A DNA stretch of 64,000 nt from Deinococcus gobiensis I-0 (GTDB lineage Bacteria; Deinococcota; Deinococci; Deinococcales; Deinococcaceae): positions 506,001-570,000 of the forward strand of contig NC_017790.1 of assembly GCF_000252445.1 (NCBI RefSeq), in the 5' to 3' direction. The translations under genes were made by a program, and so were the position numbers. The number at the start of each line of letters is the position of its first letter. Position 1 is the first letter of the stretch. This document shows, piece after piece, positions 22,802-36,624 of the stretch. The notes below the pieces were generated by a model. It worked only from the letters and a program-made list of their open reading frames with translations. It was not told the origin of the DNA and ran no database searches.

Positions 22802-22908
22802 GGGTGCAACCCTGAAGGCTGGCTCAAGGCGCGTGCCCGCCGCTCGCGGCAAACCTCTACCTCGCTCACTTAATGTTCAGGTGAAATCGCGATCAGGAGG
22901 TTTTGCTC

Positions 22909-23913
22909 ATGAGTGACCGGAAACCCGCCGATGCTCCCCAGCCCCCCACCCGCCGCGCCGCCCTGAAGCTGCTGGGCGCCGCCGGCCTCGCCAGTGCGGC
23001 CGCGCCGCTCGCCCGTGCCCAGACGGCTCCGGCGGCGCCCGCGCCCACCCCCGCCGCGCCGCCCGCCCCCATGGCCCCCATGAACGGCAACGGCTTCTAC
23101 CGCCAGCAGCTCGGAGAGATGACCGTGACCGTCGTCAGCGACGGCACGGCCCCTCTGGCGGCCCTCCTGCCGACCTGGGGCGCGAACCCCGACCGCCAGG
23201 GCGAATTTGCCGCCGCCCTGGCCGACTACGGCGTGGCGGCCACGAATACGGTCAACCATTTCAACCCGGTGGTCATCGAGATCGGTGGCCGGCGCACCCT
23301 GATCGACACGGGGCGAGGCGGCACGGGCGGGCAGCTCGTCGCCAATCTCGCCCGCGCGGGCATCACTCCGCAGAGCATCAACACGGTGTTCATCACGCAT
23401 GGGCACGGCGACCACATCGGCGGCCTGACCGCGAACGGGCAGCCGGTCTTCACGAACGCGCAGCACGTCATGGGCGAGGCCGAGTTCAACTTCTGGACCA
23501 CCCAGGCCAACCCCAACGACGCCGTCAAGAACAACCTGATCGCCCTGAAGGGCCGTTTCCGCCTCATCGCGGCGGGCGCCGAGATCGTGCCCGGGCTGAC
23601 GAGCGTGAGCACCCCCGGCCACACCGCCAACCACCTGAGCGTGCTGGCGCGCGTGGGCACTGGCCCCGGCCTGATGGTCTTCGGGGACGCGGCGGGGCAC
23701 TTTTTGCTGTCCCTCAAGTACGAGGGCGCCTATGTGGGCTTCGACGCCGACGGTGCGCAGGCGGCCCGCACCCGGCAGGCCATCTTCGCGCGGGCCACCG
23801 ACGAGAAGCTGTGGGTCACCGGTTACCACTTCCCCTTTCCGGCGCTCGGGCACCTGCGCCGCGCCGCGCCCGGCTCCTACGAGTTCGAGCCGACGGTCTG
23901 GAACTGGAGCTGA
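22909..23913 (+). CDS. Tat-exported metallo-beta-lactamase-fold hydrolase
   Basis: A 334-residue MBL-fold enzyme. The N-terminus has a Tat-type signal ([24 protein letters not shown]) and an Ala/Pro linker to about residue 60. THGHGDHIGG is the HxHxDH zinc motif, STPGHTANHLS holds the next His, and FGDAAGH the bridging Asp. It is close to periplasmic lactonase or quorum-quenching-type MBL proteins, but the substrate is unknown. AGGAGG lies 8 nt before the ATG at 22909; an upstream in-frame TTG is not needed. Confidence 0.92.
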   Translation: MSDRKPADAPQPPTRRAALKLLGAAGLASAAAPLARAQTAPAAPAPTPAAPPAPMAPMNGNGFYRQQLGEMTVTVVSDGTAPLAALLPTWGANPDRQGEFAAALADYGVAATNTVNHFNPVVIEIGGRRTLIDTGRGGTGGQLVANLARAGITPQSINTVFITHGHGDHIGGLTANGQPVFTNAQHVMGEAEFNFWTTQANPNDAVKNNLIALKGRFRLIAAGAEIVPGLTSVSTPGHTANHLSVLARVGTGPGLMVFGDAAGHFLLSLKYEGAYVGFDADGAQAARTRQAIFARATDEKLWVTGYHFPFPALGHLRRAAPGSYEFEPTVWNWS

Positions 23914-23950
23914 GGTCCGGGCCGGGCGGGGGAGGGTCGCCCCCTCCCGC

Positions 23951-24388
23951 TCAGGGTTCGCCGTAGCTTTCCACGTCCAGGTTCAGCGTGGCGCGGCCGG
24001 GGTCCTCCCGGAAGACCAGCGTGGTCGAGCGGGCCGAGTCGGCCGGCACCGTGTCGAGCTGGCCCGCCACTTCCTCGACGATCTCGCCGTCGCGGCGCAG
24101 GGTGCCGCGCAGCTGGACCGTCCCCGTACTCGCGCTGCCCAGGTTGCGCACCTCGACCTGCTGGTAGAAGCGCGCCATACGGCGTTCCAGCTGCCCTGGC
24201 GTCACCTGGAGAACGATGGGCCGCGTGGGCTGGAGCGCGTCCCACACGAGGTAACCCAGGGCGGAGGCGATGAGCAGCAGCGCCAGGCCGCTGGCCGTCC
24301 ATTCCAGGGCGCCCGGGGCGCGGCGGGTGGGAGACGGGCCGCTGTCCTGCGGGTCCTGGTTCTGATTCTGGTCCTGGTTCCGGGTCAT
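23951..24388 (-). CDS. TIGR02588-like membrane-anchored protein
   Basis: A 145-residue protein: a polar Gln/Asn/Asp-rich start, one membrane helix near residues 29-50 (TASGLALLLIASALGYLVWDAL), then an extracytoplasmic beta domain. FYQQVEVRNLGSASTGTVQLRGTL and GQLDTVPADSARSTTLVF suggest an immunoglobulin-like fold. It begins 7 nt after the TIGR02587-like gene, and the two families are found as neighbours in cyanobacteria and Deinococcus as far as I recall. Function is unknown; it is probably the extracytoplasmic partner of the membrane protein. Confidence 0.75.
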   Translation of the reverse strand: MTRNQDQNQNQDPQDSGPSPTRRAPGALEWTASGLALLLIASALGYLVWDALQPTRPIVLQVTPGQLERRMARFYQQVEVRNLGSASTGTVQLRGTLRRDGEIVEEVAGQLDTVPADSARSTTLVFREDPGRATLNLDVESYGEP

Positions 24389-24395
24389 GGCGCGC

Positions 24396-25241
24396 TCACA
24401 GCAGAAGTTTGGCCGCCGAGGCCCCCAGGCTGGTCACGAGGCCCAGGGCGACGGTCATGTGGACGGTGGGCAGCAGGCCTGTGTCGGCGCCGATCCGCCC
24501 GAACACCCACAGCAGGAACAGGGCGACGAGCAGCGAGAGGGCGAGCGTCACCACGCTGGAGTGGAAAAAGACGCCCAGGGGACTGCGGCCCTCGGGAATG
24601 GGCACGCTGCCCCGGAAGTCCAGGGCGTATACGACGGCGTGCGTCTGCACCAGCGCGAGGAGCAGCAGCGCGAGCGCCTGCACGTCGGACATCATCAGCC
24701 CGATGAGCATGGGTTCCTCGGTGGGGGCCACGTTGAAGCCGAACACGACCGCTCCCCCCAGCGCGATGGCGAGGGTGCCCCAGTCGCCCGCCTCACGGCG
24801 CTTGCGCTCGCCCTGGGGGCTGCGGGTGCCGAGTTGCCCTGCCGCCACGCTCGCCCCGATGGACACCGGAATGCTCTCGATGACCACCTTGCCGACCACC
24901 TCGCGCGCGCCCATGTCCGGGCCGACCACCCCGAAGGTCCACAGCAGCGCGCCCGCCACCATCAGCCCGATCCCGGCGGCGATCACCGCGTCCTGCACCA
25001 CGTCCAGCGCCGTCTCCTCGTCCTGAAAGCCGCTGTAGTACTCCAGGATCAGCAGCACCAGGAAATTGACGCCGTAGAACAGCAGCAGCTTCCAGGAGGG
25101 CAGGGCCGCGCCGTGCTGCCACATCTCCATCGTCATGAGGACCGGCAGCCCCAGCAGCAGCCCGCCCGCCGTGCCGCGCGCCAGGCCCAGGGCGGTCTGG
25201 CGGGTGGGAGAGGGCAGGGCCTGCGTCATGGGGGCATTCAT
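24396..25241 (-). CDS. TIGR02587 / DUF2391-like integral membrane protein
   Basis: A 281-residue protein with about seven membrane segments (for example LARGTAGGLLLGLPVLM, LLLFYGVNFLVLLILEYY, AVIAAGIGLMVAGALLW, GTLAIALGGAVVFGFNVAP, ALALLLLALVQTHAVVYAL, VVTLALSLLVALFLLWVF). EYYSGFQDEETALDVVQDA and VAPTEEP are conserved-looking charged spots inside or next to the membrane that could form an ion path. The family has no known function. It forms a two-gene operon with the TIGR02588-like gene and is divergent from gltX. Confidence 0.8.
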   Translation of the reverse strand: MNAPMTQALPSPTRQTALGLARGTAGGLLLGLPVLMTMEMWQHGAALPSWKLLLFYGVNFLVLLILEYYSGFQDEETALDVVQDAVIAAGIGLMVAGALLWTFGVVGPDMGAREVVGKVVIESIPVSIGASVAAGQLGTRSPQGERKRREAGDWGTLAIALGGAVVFGFNVAPTEEPMLIGLMMSDVQALALLLLALVQTHAVVYALDFRGSVPIPEGRSPLGVFFHSSVVTLALSLLVALFLLWVFGRIGADTGLLPTVHMTVALGLVTSLGASAAKLLL

Positions 25242-25348
25242 TGTGGGCAGTGGGGGGCGGGCCGTGGTGAGTGGAGCGCCGCAGCTGTCGACGCAGAAGG
25301 AGCGGACCGCGCGGGCCCTGTTCCCCCACTTCCCCTATCCTGTCCTCC

Positions 25349-26773
<1,425 letters not shown>

Positions 26774-26974
26774 GACTGGGGGAGGGCTGGAGCCGGGCGG
26801 GCCGGCCTGCCCTGGGGTGGTCGCGAGCGGACGGTCTCGGGGACGGAGGCCCTCAAGGCCGGCGCCGCGCCCGCCGTGTTCCCGCTGCGACGTCCTTTTT
26901 CCGCTTTCCGGTCCGCCCGGCCGGTCTGAAGATCAACGGCGACGCCCTTAACTTCCCCTGATACACTCGCGAAG

Positions 26975-27778
26975 ATGGATGCCAAGGTCATAGTCGTCAC
27001 GTCGGGGAAAGGTGGGGTCGGCAAGACCACCACCACCGCCAACATCGGGGCAGCCCTCGCCAAGCAGGGGGAAAAGGTCGTCGTGATCGACGTGGACGTG
27101 GGTCTGCGTAACCTCGACGTGGTCATGGGCCTCGAATCGCGCGTGGTCTTCGACCTCGTGGACGTGCTGGAAGGCAAGTGCCGCATGGGGCAGGCCCTCA
27201 TCCGCGACAAGCGGGTCGAGAACCTGTACCTGCTGCCCGCCTCCCAGACCCGCGACAAGGACGCCCTGGACCCCGAGGTCTTCAAGGACGTCGTGCGCGG
27301 GCTGGTGCAGGACGAAGGCTTCGACCGCGTGCTGATCGACAGCCCGGCCGGCATCGAGTCGGGGTTCCGGACGGCCGCCGCTCCCGCCCAGGGCGCGCTG
27401 GTGGTCGTGAACCCCGAGGTCTCCAGCGTGCGTGACGCCGACCGCATCATCGGCCTGCTCGAAGCGCAGCAGGTCAGCGAGATCCGGCTGGTCATCAACC
27501 GCCTGCGGCCCAAGATGGTCGCCAGCGGCAACATGCTCAGCGAGGCCGACATGCTCGACATCCTGGGCGTCAAGCCCATCGGGATCATCCCCGAGGACGA
27601 GGGCATCATCGTCTCGACCAACGTGGGCGAGCCGGCGGTGCTCGGCAAGACCAAGGCGGGCGAGGCCTTCATGGCGACGGCCCGCAGGTTGCGCGGCGAG
27701 GACGTGCCCTATCCCAAGTTCGAGGAGGACAAGGGGTTCTGGGCCGCCCTGAAGCGGCTGTTCGGCGGAGGGGCGTGA
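26975..27778 (+). CDS. minD: Septum site-determining ATPase MinD
   Basis: Membrane-associated ParA-like ATPase that places the division septum. The 267-residue protein has the deviant Walker A KGGVGKTTTTANIG at the start, DVDVGLRNLDVVMGLE, a Walker B in VLIDSPAGIE, and a C-terminal amphipathic membrane-targeting helix (FWAALKRLFGG). ATG at 26975 is 7 nt after TACACT (26962-26967). minE follows after 1 nt. No minC lies next to it. The preceding 201 nt after gltX contain nothing recognisable. Confidence 0.97.
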   Translation: MDAKVIVVTSGKGGVGKTTTTANIGAALAKQGEKVVVIDVDVGLRNLDVVMGLESRVVFDLVDVLEGKCRMGQALIRDKRVENLYLLPASQTRDKDALDPEVFKDVVRGLVQDEGFDRVLIDSPAGIESGFRTAAAPAQGALVVVNPEVSSVRDADRIIGLLEAQQVSEIRLVINRLRPKMVASGNMLSEADMLDILGVKPIGIIPEDEGIIVSTNVGEPAVLGKTKAGEAFMATARRLRGEDVPYPKFEEDKGFWAALKRLFGGGA

Positions 27779-27779
27779 G

Positions 27780-28025
27780 ATGTTCTCCTGGATGAAGGGC
27801 CGGCGCAGCAAGGAGACCCTCAAGGACCGCCTGGAACTGGTGCTGGCCTACGACCGCGCCAAGATCCCGCCCGGCAAGGTCGAGGCCCTGCGCAACGACC
27901 TGCTGGAAGTCGTGCGGCGGTACTTTCCGGCCGGCAACAGCAGTGTGGAGGTCGAGCAGGACGGCGACAAGGTCGTGCTGATGGCGAGCGTGGCCATCGA
28001 AGACCCCCAGCCCAGAAAGAAGTAG
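27780..28025 (+). CDS. minE: Cell division topological specificity factor MinE
   Basis: Stimulates MinD ATPase and confines it to the poles. The 81-residue product has the N-terminal amphipathic anti-MinCD part (MFSWMKGRRSKETLKDRLELVLAYDRAKI) and the topological domain VEALRNDLLEVVRRYF, then a beta strand VEVEQDGDKVVLMASV. GGAGG precedes the ATG at 27780. Size and order match minDE in other bacteria. Confidence 0.96.
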   Translation: MFSWMKGRRSKETLKDRLELVLAYDRAKIPPGKVEALRNDLLEVVRRYFPAGNSSVEVEQDGDKVVLMASVAIEDPQPRKK

Positions 28026-28052
28026 GGGCTGCAGGCAAAGGCGGGAACGGGC

Positions 28053-28083
28053 GCGGCGCGGAGGACGGTTCTCTCCGCGCCGC
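28053..28083. terminator. Stem-loop between minE and the convergent response regulator
   Basis: An 11-bp perfect stem (arms 28053-28063 and 28073-28083, 9-nt loop) lies midway between the two convergent genes. On the plus strand it is followed by a short TTCTGCTG; it probably serves both directions. Confidence 0.65.
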
Positions 28084-28106
28084 TTCTGCTGTCCTGGCGC
28101 CGGGGC

Positions 28107-28691
28107 TCAGCCCAGCAGTCCGATATGCCGGGCGCGGCTGACCGCCTCGGTGCGGTCGCGGGCCTCGAGCTTGGCGTACAGCCGCGCGAGGTGGTCCTTG
28201 ACCGTGTCGGGGCTGACACCGAGGTTCTTGGCGATCTCCTTGTTCGAGAAACCGCGCGCGAGCAGCGGCAGCACCTCGGACTCGCGGGGGGTCAGGCGCG
28301 GTACCTCGACCTGGGGCAGGCGGTCCACGTCGGGGTGCGCCACGATGTCGCGGATCTGCTGGGCGAGGCTCTCGGGATCGGTCTCCTTGCTCACGTAGCC
28401 GCGCGCCCCGGCGCTGCGGGCCGCCTGCACGATGGCGGGCTCGGCAAAGGTGGTGATCAGGACGCTGACCACGCGCGGCGCGGTGATGCGCAGGCGGTCA
28501 CAGACCTCGATACCAGACATGCCGGGCATCTTCACGTCGAGCAGCGCGGCGTCGGGCTGGTACAGCCGGCAGGCCTCCAGGGCGCTCGGGCCGTCGGCGG
28601 CCTCGGCCACCACGTCGAACCCCTGCTGGATCAGGGCGTATTTGAGGCCCATACGGAACAGGGGATGATCGTCGGCAATAACCAGTCTCAT
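28107..28691 (-). CDS. NarL/LuxR-type response regulator
   Basis: A 194-residue regulator: receiver with acidic pair IADDHPLF and phospho-acceptor Asp in AALLDVKMPGMSG, T in LITTF and K in VSKET, then a LuxR helix-turn-helix LTPRESEVLPLLARGFSNKEIAKNLGVSPDTVKDHLARLYAKL. GGAGG lies before the ATG at 28691. It overlaps the kinase gene as ATGA. It is notable for being paired with a kinase of the other main class. Confidence 0.94.
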   Translation of the reverse strand: MRLVIADDHPLFRMGLKYALIQQGFDVVAEAADGPSALEACRLYQPDAALLDVKMPGMSGIEVCDRLRITAPRVVSVLITTFAEPAIVQAARSAGARGYVSKETDPESLAQQIRDIVAHPDVDRLPQVEVPRLTPRESEVLPLLARGFSNKEIAKNLGVSPDTVKDHLARLYAKLEARDRTEAVSRARHIGLLG

Positions 28692-29776
28692 GGGGAAACC
28701 TCCGGGAGGCAGAGTGTGAAGGTGGTCAGGGGAGGGGCGCTGGGCGCGGTGGGCGCGTGGTCGCCCGGCAGATCGGGGGGGGTCCGGCTGTAGTGCAGCT
28801 CGCCGCCGTGGGCCTCGGCGATACGCCGGGCGATGAACAGGCCCAGGCCGGCGGTTCCGGCGGTGTACTGCTGCCCGGCGATGGTCGCAGGCTGGGCGTT
28901 GAAGGGCTGCGCGAGGTCGGCCAGCGGCGCGGCGAGGCCGGGACCGTCGTCCTGCACCCGCAGGCCCACGCCGCCGCTGGGCAGCGGGACGACCGACAGG
29001 GCCGCGCCGCGCCGCGCGTACCGCAGGGCGTTCTCGGTGAGGTTGGTCATGGCCCGTTCCAGCGCGGCGGCGTCCACCACGGCCTCGCCCTGGCCCGCGA
29101 CGCTCAGGCTCAGGCCGCGCTCGGCGGCGCGGGGCGACAGCCGCCGGGCCACACTGCCCAGCAGCCGGTGCAGGTCGGTCGGTGCGCGGCGCAACTGCAC
29201 GTCGTCGCGCTCGAAGCGGTGCGCGTCGGCCATCTGGTCGACCAGGGTCAGCAGCCGTCCCGTCTCGGCCAGCATCTGCTCGCCCACGCCCCGCCGCTCG
29301 GTCTCGGGCAGGCCGCCGCCGGTCAGCAGGCGGGTCAGGTGCCCGGCCGCGATCAGCGGGGTCTTGAGGTCGTGGACCAGCGTCGCCATGAAGGCGCTGC
29401 GCCGGCTCTGCTCGGTGCCCAGCCGCGACAGCAGGCCCGCGAAGGCCGTGCGCAGCGCGCGGACCTCGGCCGGGTCGTCTCCGTGCGCTTCGCCCACCCG
29501 GCCGCCGGCCACCTCGGCCTCCAGCCGGTGCAGGGGCCGCAGCAACGCGCCGCTCAGCACGTAGCCGGTCAGGGCGCTCACGCCGGCCACCGCCACCATC
29601 CACAGCGGCAGCCAGGTGGGGACCGCCCCGCGCAGCAGGGTGGGCAGGGTAATGGTGAGGTTGGGCAGAAAGGTCAGCAGAAAGATCACCAGCGTGAACT
29701 GCGCGCGCAGCGACCACCGGCCACTGACCCGCCCGCCGCGCCGCCGGAAGGTCTCCGGCGATGTGAGCTTATTCAC
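28688..29776 (-). CDS. Sensor histidine kinase, HisKA (EnvZ-like) class
   Basis: A 362-residue kinase with two N-terminal membrane helices (FTLVIFLLTFLPNLTITLPTL and LWMVAVAGVSALTGYVLSGAL) separated by a very short loop, a HAMP-like linker, the H-box LVHDLKTPL, N-box NLTENALRYA and G boxes DDGPGL and GTAGLGLFIARR. The tiny extracytoplasmic loop suggests membrane-embedded sensing. The GTG at 29776 is 7 nt below TAGGCT on the minus strand. Downstream partner is a NarL-type regulator, a less common pairing. Confidence 0.93.
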   Translation of the reverse strand: MNKLTSPETFRRRGGRVSGRWSLRAQFTLVIFLLTFLPNLTITLPTLLRGAVPTWLPLWMVAVAGVSALTGYVLSGALLRPLHRLEAEVAGGRVGEAHGDDPAEVRALRTAFAGLLSRLGTEQSRRSAFMATLVHDLKTPLIAAGHLTRLLTGGGLPETERRGVGEQMLAETGRLLTLVDQMADAHRFERDDVQLRRAPTDLHRLLGSVARRLSPRAAERGLSLSVAGQGEAVVDAAALERAMTNLTENALRYARRGAALSVVPLPSGGVGLRVQDDGPGLAAPLADLAQPFNAQPATIAGQQYTAGTAGLGLFIARRIAEAHGGELHYSRTPPDLPGDHAPTAPSAPPLTTFTLCLPEVSP

Positions 29777-29911
29777 GCTTCTTAGCCTACGGCCTACGTT
29801 CTGACAGAAGCCTCACGCGCCCAGACAAGCCCGTGCCTGTTGTCAAGCCCCACCCCCCCACGCGGTCCGGACAAGCCGCCGCAGCGCCGACTCCCAGTCA
29901 ACTGCCACAGC

Positions 29912-29942
29912 AAAAACCCCCGCACCGGTGGGGGTGCGGGGG
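29912..29942 (-). terminator. Intrinsic terminator of the yccA-like gene
   Basis: On the minus strand a 10-bp stem (arms 29933-29942 and 29917-29926) is followed by TTTTT (29916-29912). It lies 20 nt after the stop at 29963 and is a canonical factor-independent terminator. Confidence 0.85.
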
Positions 29943-29962
29943 CTGGAGAGAGGAGGCTCGGC

Positions 29963-30658
29963 TCAGTCGCGGCTGGGGCCACCCATACCGAACAGTCGCA
30001 GGATAAAGAGGAACATGTTGATGAAGTCGAGGTACAGGGCCAGCGCGCCGTTGATCGAGGCCCGCTCGGCCTGCTCGCCCTCGATACCGCTCAGGGCGAG
30101 GTTGCGCAGCATCTGGGTGTCGTAGGCGGTGAGGCCCGCGAACAGCAGCACGCCCACGATGCTGATGCCCAGCGTCAGGGCGCTGCTCGCCACGAACAGG
30201 TTCACGATCATGGCGACGAACAGGCCGATGACGGCGAACATGAAAAAGCGGCCCATCGCGCTGAGGTCCTTCTTGATCACGAAGCCCGCCACGCTCATGA
30301 GGGCGAAGGTGCCGGCGGTGGTGGCGAAGGCCGAGATGACGGCGGCGGGCGAGTACGCGAAGAGCAGGGCGCTGAAGGTCAGGCCGGTCAGGGCCGCGTA
30401 GGCGATGAACAGCACGCCGGCCAGGCCGCTGTTCAGGCGCTGGGCGCCTAGGCTGAGCACGAACACCAGCGCGAGCTGCGCGATGATCAGGGGCAGCCGC
30501 CACTGCATGACCTGCAGGGCGAAGGCCTCGTTCTGGGCGGTGAGGTAGGCGATGCCGGCCGTGAGGGCCAGCCCCGCCGCCATCCAGGAATAGGTGCGCG
30601 CCATGAAGGTGCGGACCACGTCCTGGGTGCGGACTTTGGTCGGGGTAAAGGTCTGCAT
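29963..30658 (-). CDS. Bax inhibitor-1 / YccA family membrane protein
   Basis: A 231-residue protein with seven membrane helices and the UPF0005/BI-1 pattern: [70 protein letters not shown] and the C-terminal [16 protein letters not shown]...[20 protein letters not shown]. The two Asp in the last part are the pH-sensing pair in the calcium-leak homologue YetJ. ATG at 30658; the longer upstream open frame is not used. An ECF-sigma-like promoter lies directly upstream. Confidence 0.93.
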   Translation of the reverse strand: MQTFTPTKVRTQDVVRTFMARTYSWMAAGLALTAGIAYLTAQNEAFALQVMQWRLPLIIAQLALVFVLSLGAQRLNSGLAGVLFIAYAALTGLTFSALLFAYSPAAVISAFATTAGTFALMSVAGFVIKKDLSAMGRFFMFAVIGLFVAMIVNLFVASSALTLGISIVGVLLFAGLTAYDTQMLRNLALSGIEGEQAERASINGALALYLDFINMFLFILRLFGMGGPSRD

Positions 30659-30666
30659 ACGTCTAG

Positions 30667-30693
30667 AGTACGCGGCACAGGCCGAAAAGTTCC
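30667..30693 (-). promoter_or_regulatory. ECF-sigma-like promoter of the yccA gene
   Basis: On the minus strand GGAAC (30693-30689) and CGTACT (30672-30667) are 16 nt apart, with TTTT after the first box. GGAAC/CGT pairs are the hallmark of ECF sigma factor promoters. The predicted start lies at or beside the ATG at 30658. A matching promoter precedes the gene at 43965. Confidence 0.65.
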
Positions 30694-30709
30694 CACCTTT
30701 GACCACAGA

Positions 30710-30727
30710 GATGTCGGCCAGATGAAA
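30710..30727 (-). promoter_or_regulatory. 18-bp element shared with the phosphoribosyltransferase upstream region
   Basis: Second copy of TTTCATCTGGCCGACATC (minus strand), 51 nt upstream of the start at 30658 and 16 nt upstream of the ECF-like -35 box. See the copy at 5784-5801. Confidence 0.5.
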
Positions 30728-30766
30728 TCGGTTCTGGGCCGTAATGGACTCGCTGTCTGGAACAGC

Positions 30767-30796
30767 AAAAAAGCGCCCAGGCCAGAGCCGGAGCGC
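30767..30796 (-). terminator. Intrinsic terminator of the pit operon
   Basis: On the minus strand GCGCTC and GGGCGC pair (one G-T) around a 12-nt loop and are followed by TTTTTT at 30772-30767. It lies 21 nt after the pit stop codon. Confidence 0.8.
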
Positions 30797-30816
30797 CGAT
30801 GTCCCCCAGCGGGGGC

Positions 30817-31812
<996 letters not shown>

Positions 31813-31826
31813 CGGCGTTGGCCCCG

Positions 31827-32467
<641 letters not shown>

Positions 32468-32493
32468 GACAATCCTCCTGATTCTCACCCACT

Positions 32494-32524
32494 ATGTCAG
32501 GAGATTGTCAGCCCGTCATGACAG
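32494..32524 (-). promoter_or_regulatory. Pho-box-like direct repeats before the phosphate transporter operon
   Basis: On the minus strand CTGACAA (32511-32505) and CTGACAT (32500-32494) are exactly 11 bp apart, preceded by CTGTCAT (32524-32518). E. coli PHO boxes are CTGTCAT-type heptamers with 4-nt gaps. Their position just before DUF47-pit suggests PhoB/PhoP-type control. CATAGT overlaps the last repeat as a possible -10. Confidence 0.55.
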
Positions 32525-32579
32525 GCAGGGAAAAGGGGGGCAGGCCAGTGACGGCCGCCCCCCGCTCTCCAAGGCACTC

Positions 32580-35687
<3,108 letters not shown>

Positions 35688-35804
35688 ATGTTGTCCCTAT
35701 TTAGGGGGCCGCGCCCGAGTCCTGTCAAATGCCCGGCTTCCCCGGGGCGCGCCGCTCAAGGGACGGTGATGGCCCGCGCCCCCCACCCCGGCCTACCCTG
35801 GGGC

Positions 35805-36089
35805 ATGAGAGCGATCTGGAACGGGCAGACCCTCGCCAAGTCGAGCAACACGGTCATCGTGGAGGGCAATCACTATTTTCCCCTCGAAGACGTCGAGCAG
35901 CAGTTTCTCAGGCCCAGCGACACCCACACCGTCTGTCCCTGGAAGGGCACGGCAAGCTATTACACCGTCGAAGTGGAGGGCCTGACCAATCCCGACGCCG
36001 CGTGGTACTACCCCGAGCCCAAGGAGGCCGCCGAAAACATCCGGGGCCGCGTGGCTTTCTGGAAGGGCGTGGTGGTCTCGGAAAACTGA
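35805..36089 (+). CDS. DUF427 domain protein
   Basis: A 94-residue single-domain protein: MRAIWNGQTLAKSSNTVIVEGNHYFP, then CPWKGTASYYTVEV and AAWYYPEPKEAAENIRGRVAFWKGVVV, the DUF427 pattern. The fold is a small beta barrel; function is unknown, though the conserved CPWKG region looks like a binding pocket. The ATG at 35805 is 5 nt after TACCCT (35794-35799), the shortest spacing in the window. Confidence 0.9.
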   Translation: MRAIWNGQTLAKSSNTVIVEGNHYFPLEDVEQQFLRPSDTHTVCPWKGTASYYTVEVEGLTNPDAAWYYPEPKEAAENIRGRVAFWKGVVVSEN

Positions 36090-36154
36090 GGAAGTGGGGG
36101 CCGGTGGGAGCGCCCTGGGGCGTGGGACGGGAAGCCGTGTCCTCCGCCTGTAGC

Positions 36155-36190
36155 CGGTTCAGGGCCGGTCATAACCGGTCGCCCTGAAGC
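36155..36190. repeat. Structured inverted repeat in the gap before phhB
   Basis: Outer arms TTCAGGGC (36158-36165) and GCCCTGAA (36181-36188) enclose an inner CCGGT-CATA-ACCGG hairpin (36165-36178). No U-tract follows. It lies in the 223-nt gap between the DUF427 gene and phhB, where I see nothing else. It could be a REP-like element, a protein site or a weak terminator. Confidence 0.4.
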
Positions 36191-36312
36191 CTGAGGGGGA
36201 ACAGGCCCCGGTGCCGGTCGGCCTGAGCCGTGTCAGGACCACTGCCACGCCCTCCGTGCCCTCTGCGCTGCCGCGCTTCAGCCCGGGGCTGCCGCTGCTC
36301 TAGCATGGCCCC

Positions 36313-36624
36313 ATGACCTACGACCCGCGCATGGCCTACGACCCCGAGCGCAAGCTCAGCGACGGCGACGTGGCCGAACTCAAGCCCGAGGGCTGGTGGG
36401 GCGACGGCGGCAAGCTGTTCCGCGTCTTTCCTTTCGAGAATTTTGCCGAGAGCGTCGCCTTCGCCGTGCGGGTGGCCGCGCAGGCCGAGGAACGCGGGCA
36501 CCACCCCGACATCCACATCAAGTACCACTCGGTGAAGGTCAACTTCTTCACCTACGAGGCGGGCGGCGTGACCGAACTGGACCTCGCGGCGGCCCGGGCT
36601 GTGAACGGCCTGCTGGAACCGTGA
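36313..36624 (+). CDS. phhB: 4a-hydroxytetrahydrobiopterin dehydratase (PCD/DCoH)
   Basis: Recycles the pterin cofactor after aromatic amino acid hydroxylation; also acts in molybdopterin or folate-related steps in some bacteria. The 103-residue protein shows ESVAFAVRVAAQAEERGHHPDIHIKYHSVKVNFFTYEAGGVTELDLAAARAV, with the catalytic His pair in GHHP and the later His. ATG at 36313 is 6 nt after TAGCAT; ATG at 36331 is possible. Its stop overlaps the thioesterase start. No aromatic hydroxylase gene is in the window. Confidence 0.92.
   Translation: MTYDPRMAYDPERKLSDGDVAELKPEGWWGDGGKLFRVFPFENFAESVAFAVRVAAQAEERGHHPDIHIKYHSVKVNFFTYEAGGVTELDLAAARAVNGLLEP

Noticed and set aside
26774..26974. Searched for minC or a small RNA between gltX and minD
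   Set aside because: No open frame with a plausible start or product, no hairpin with U-tract; only the minD -10.
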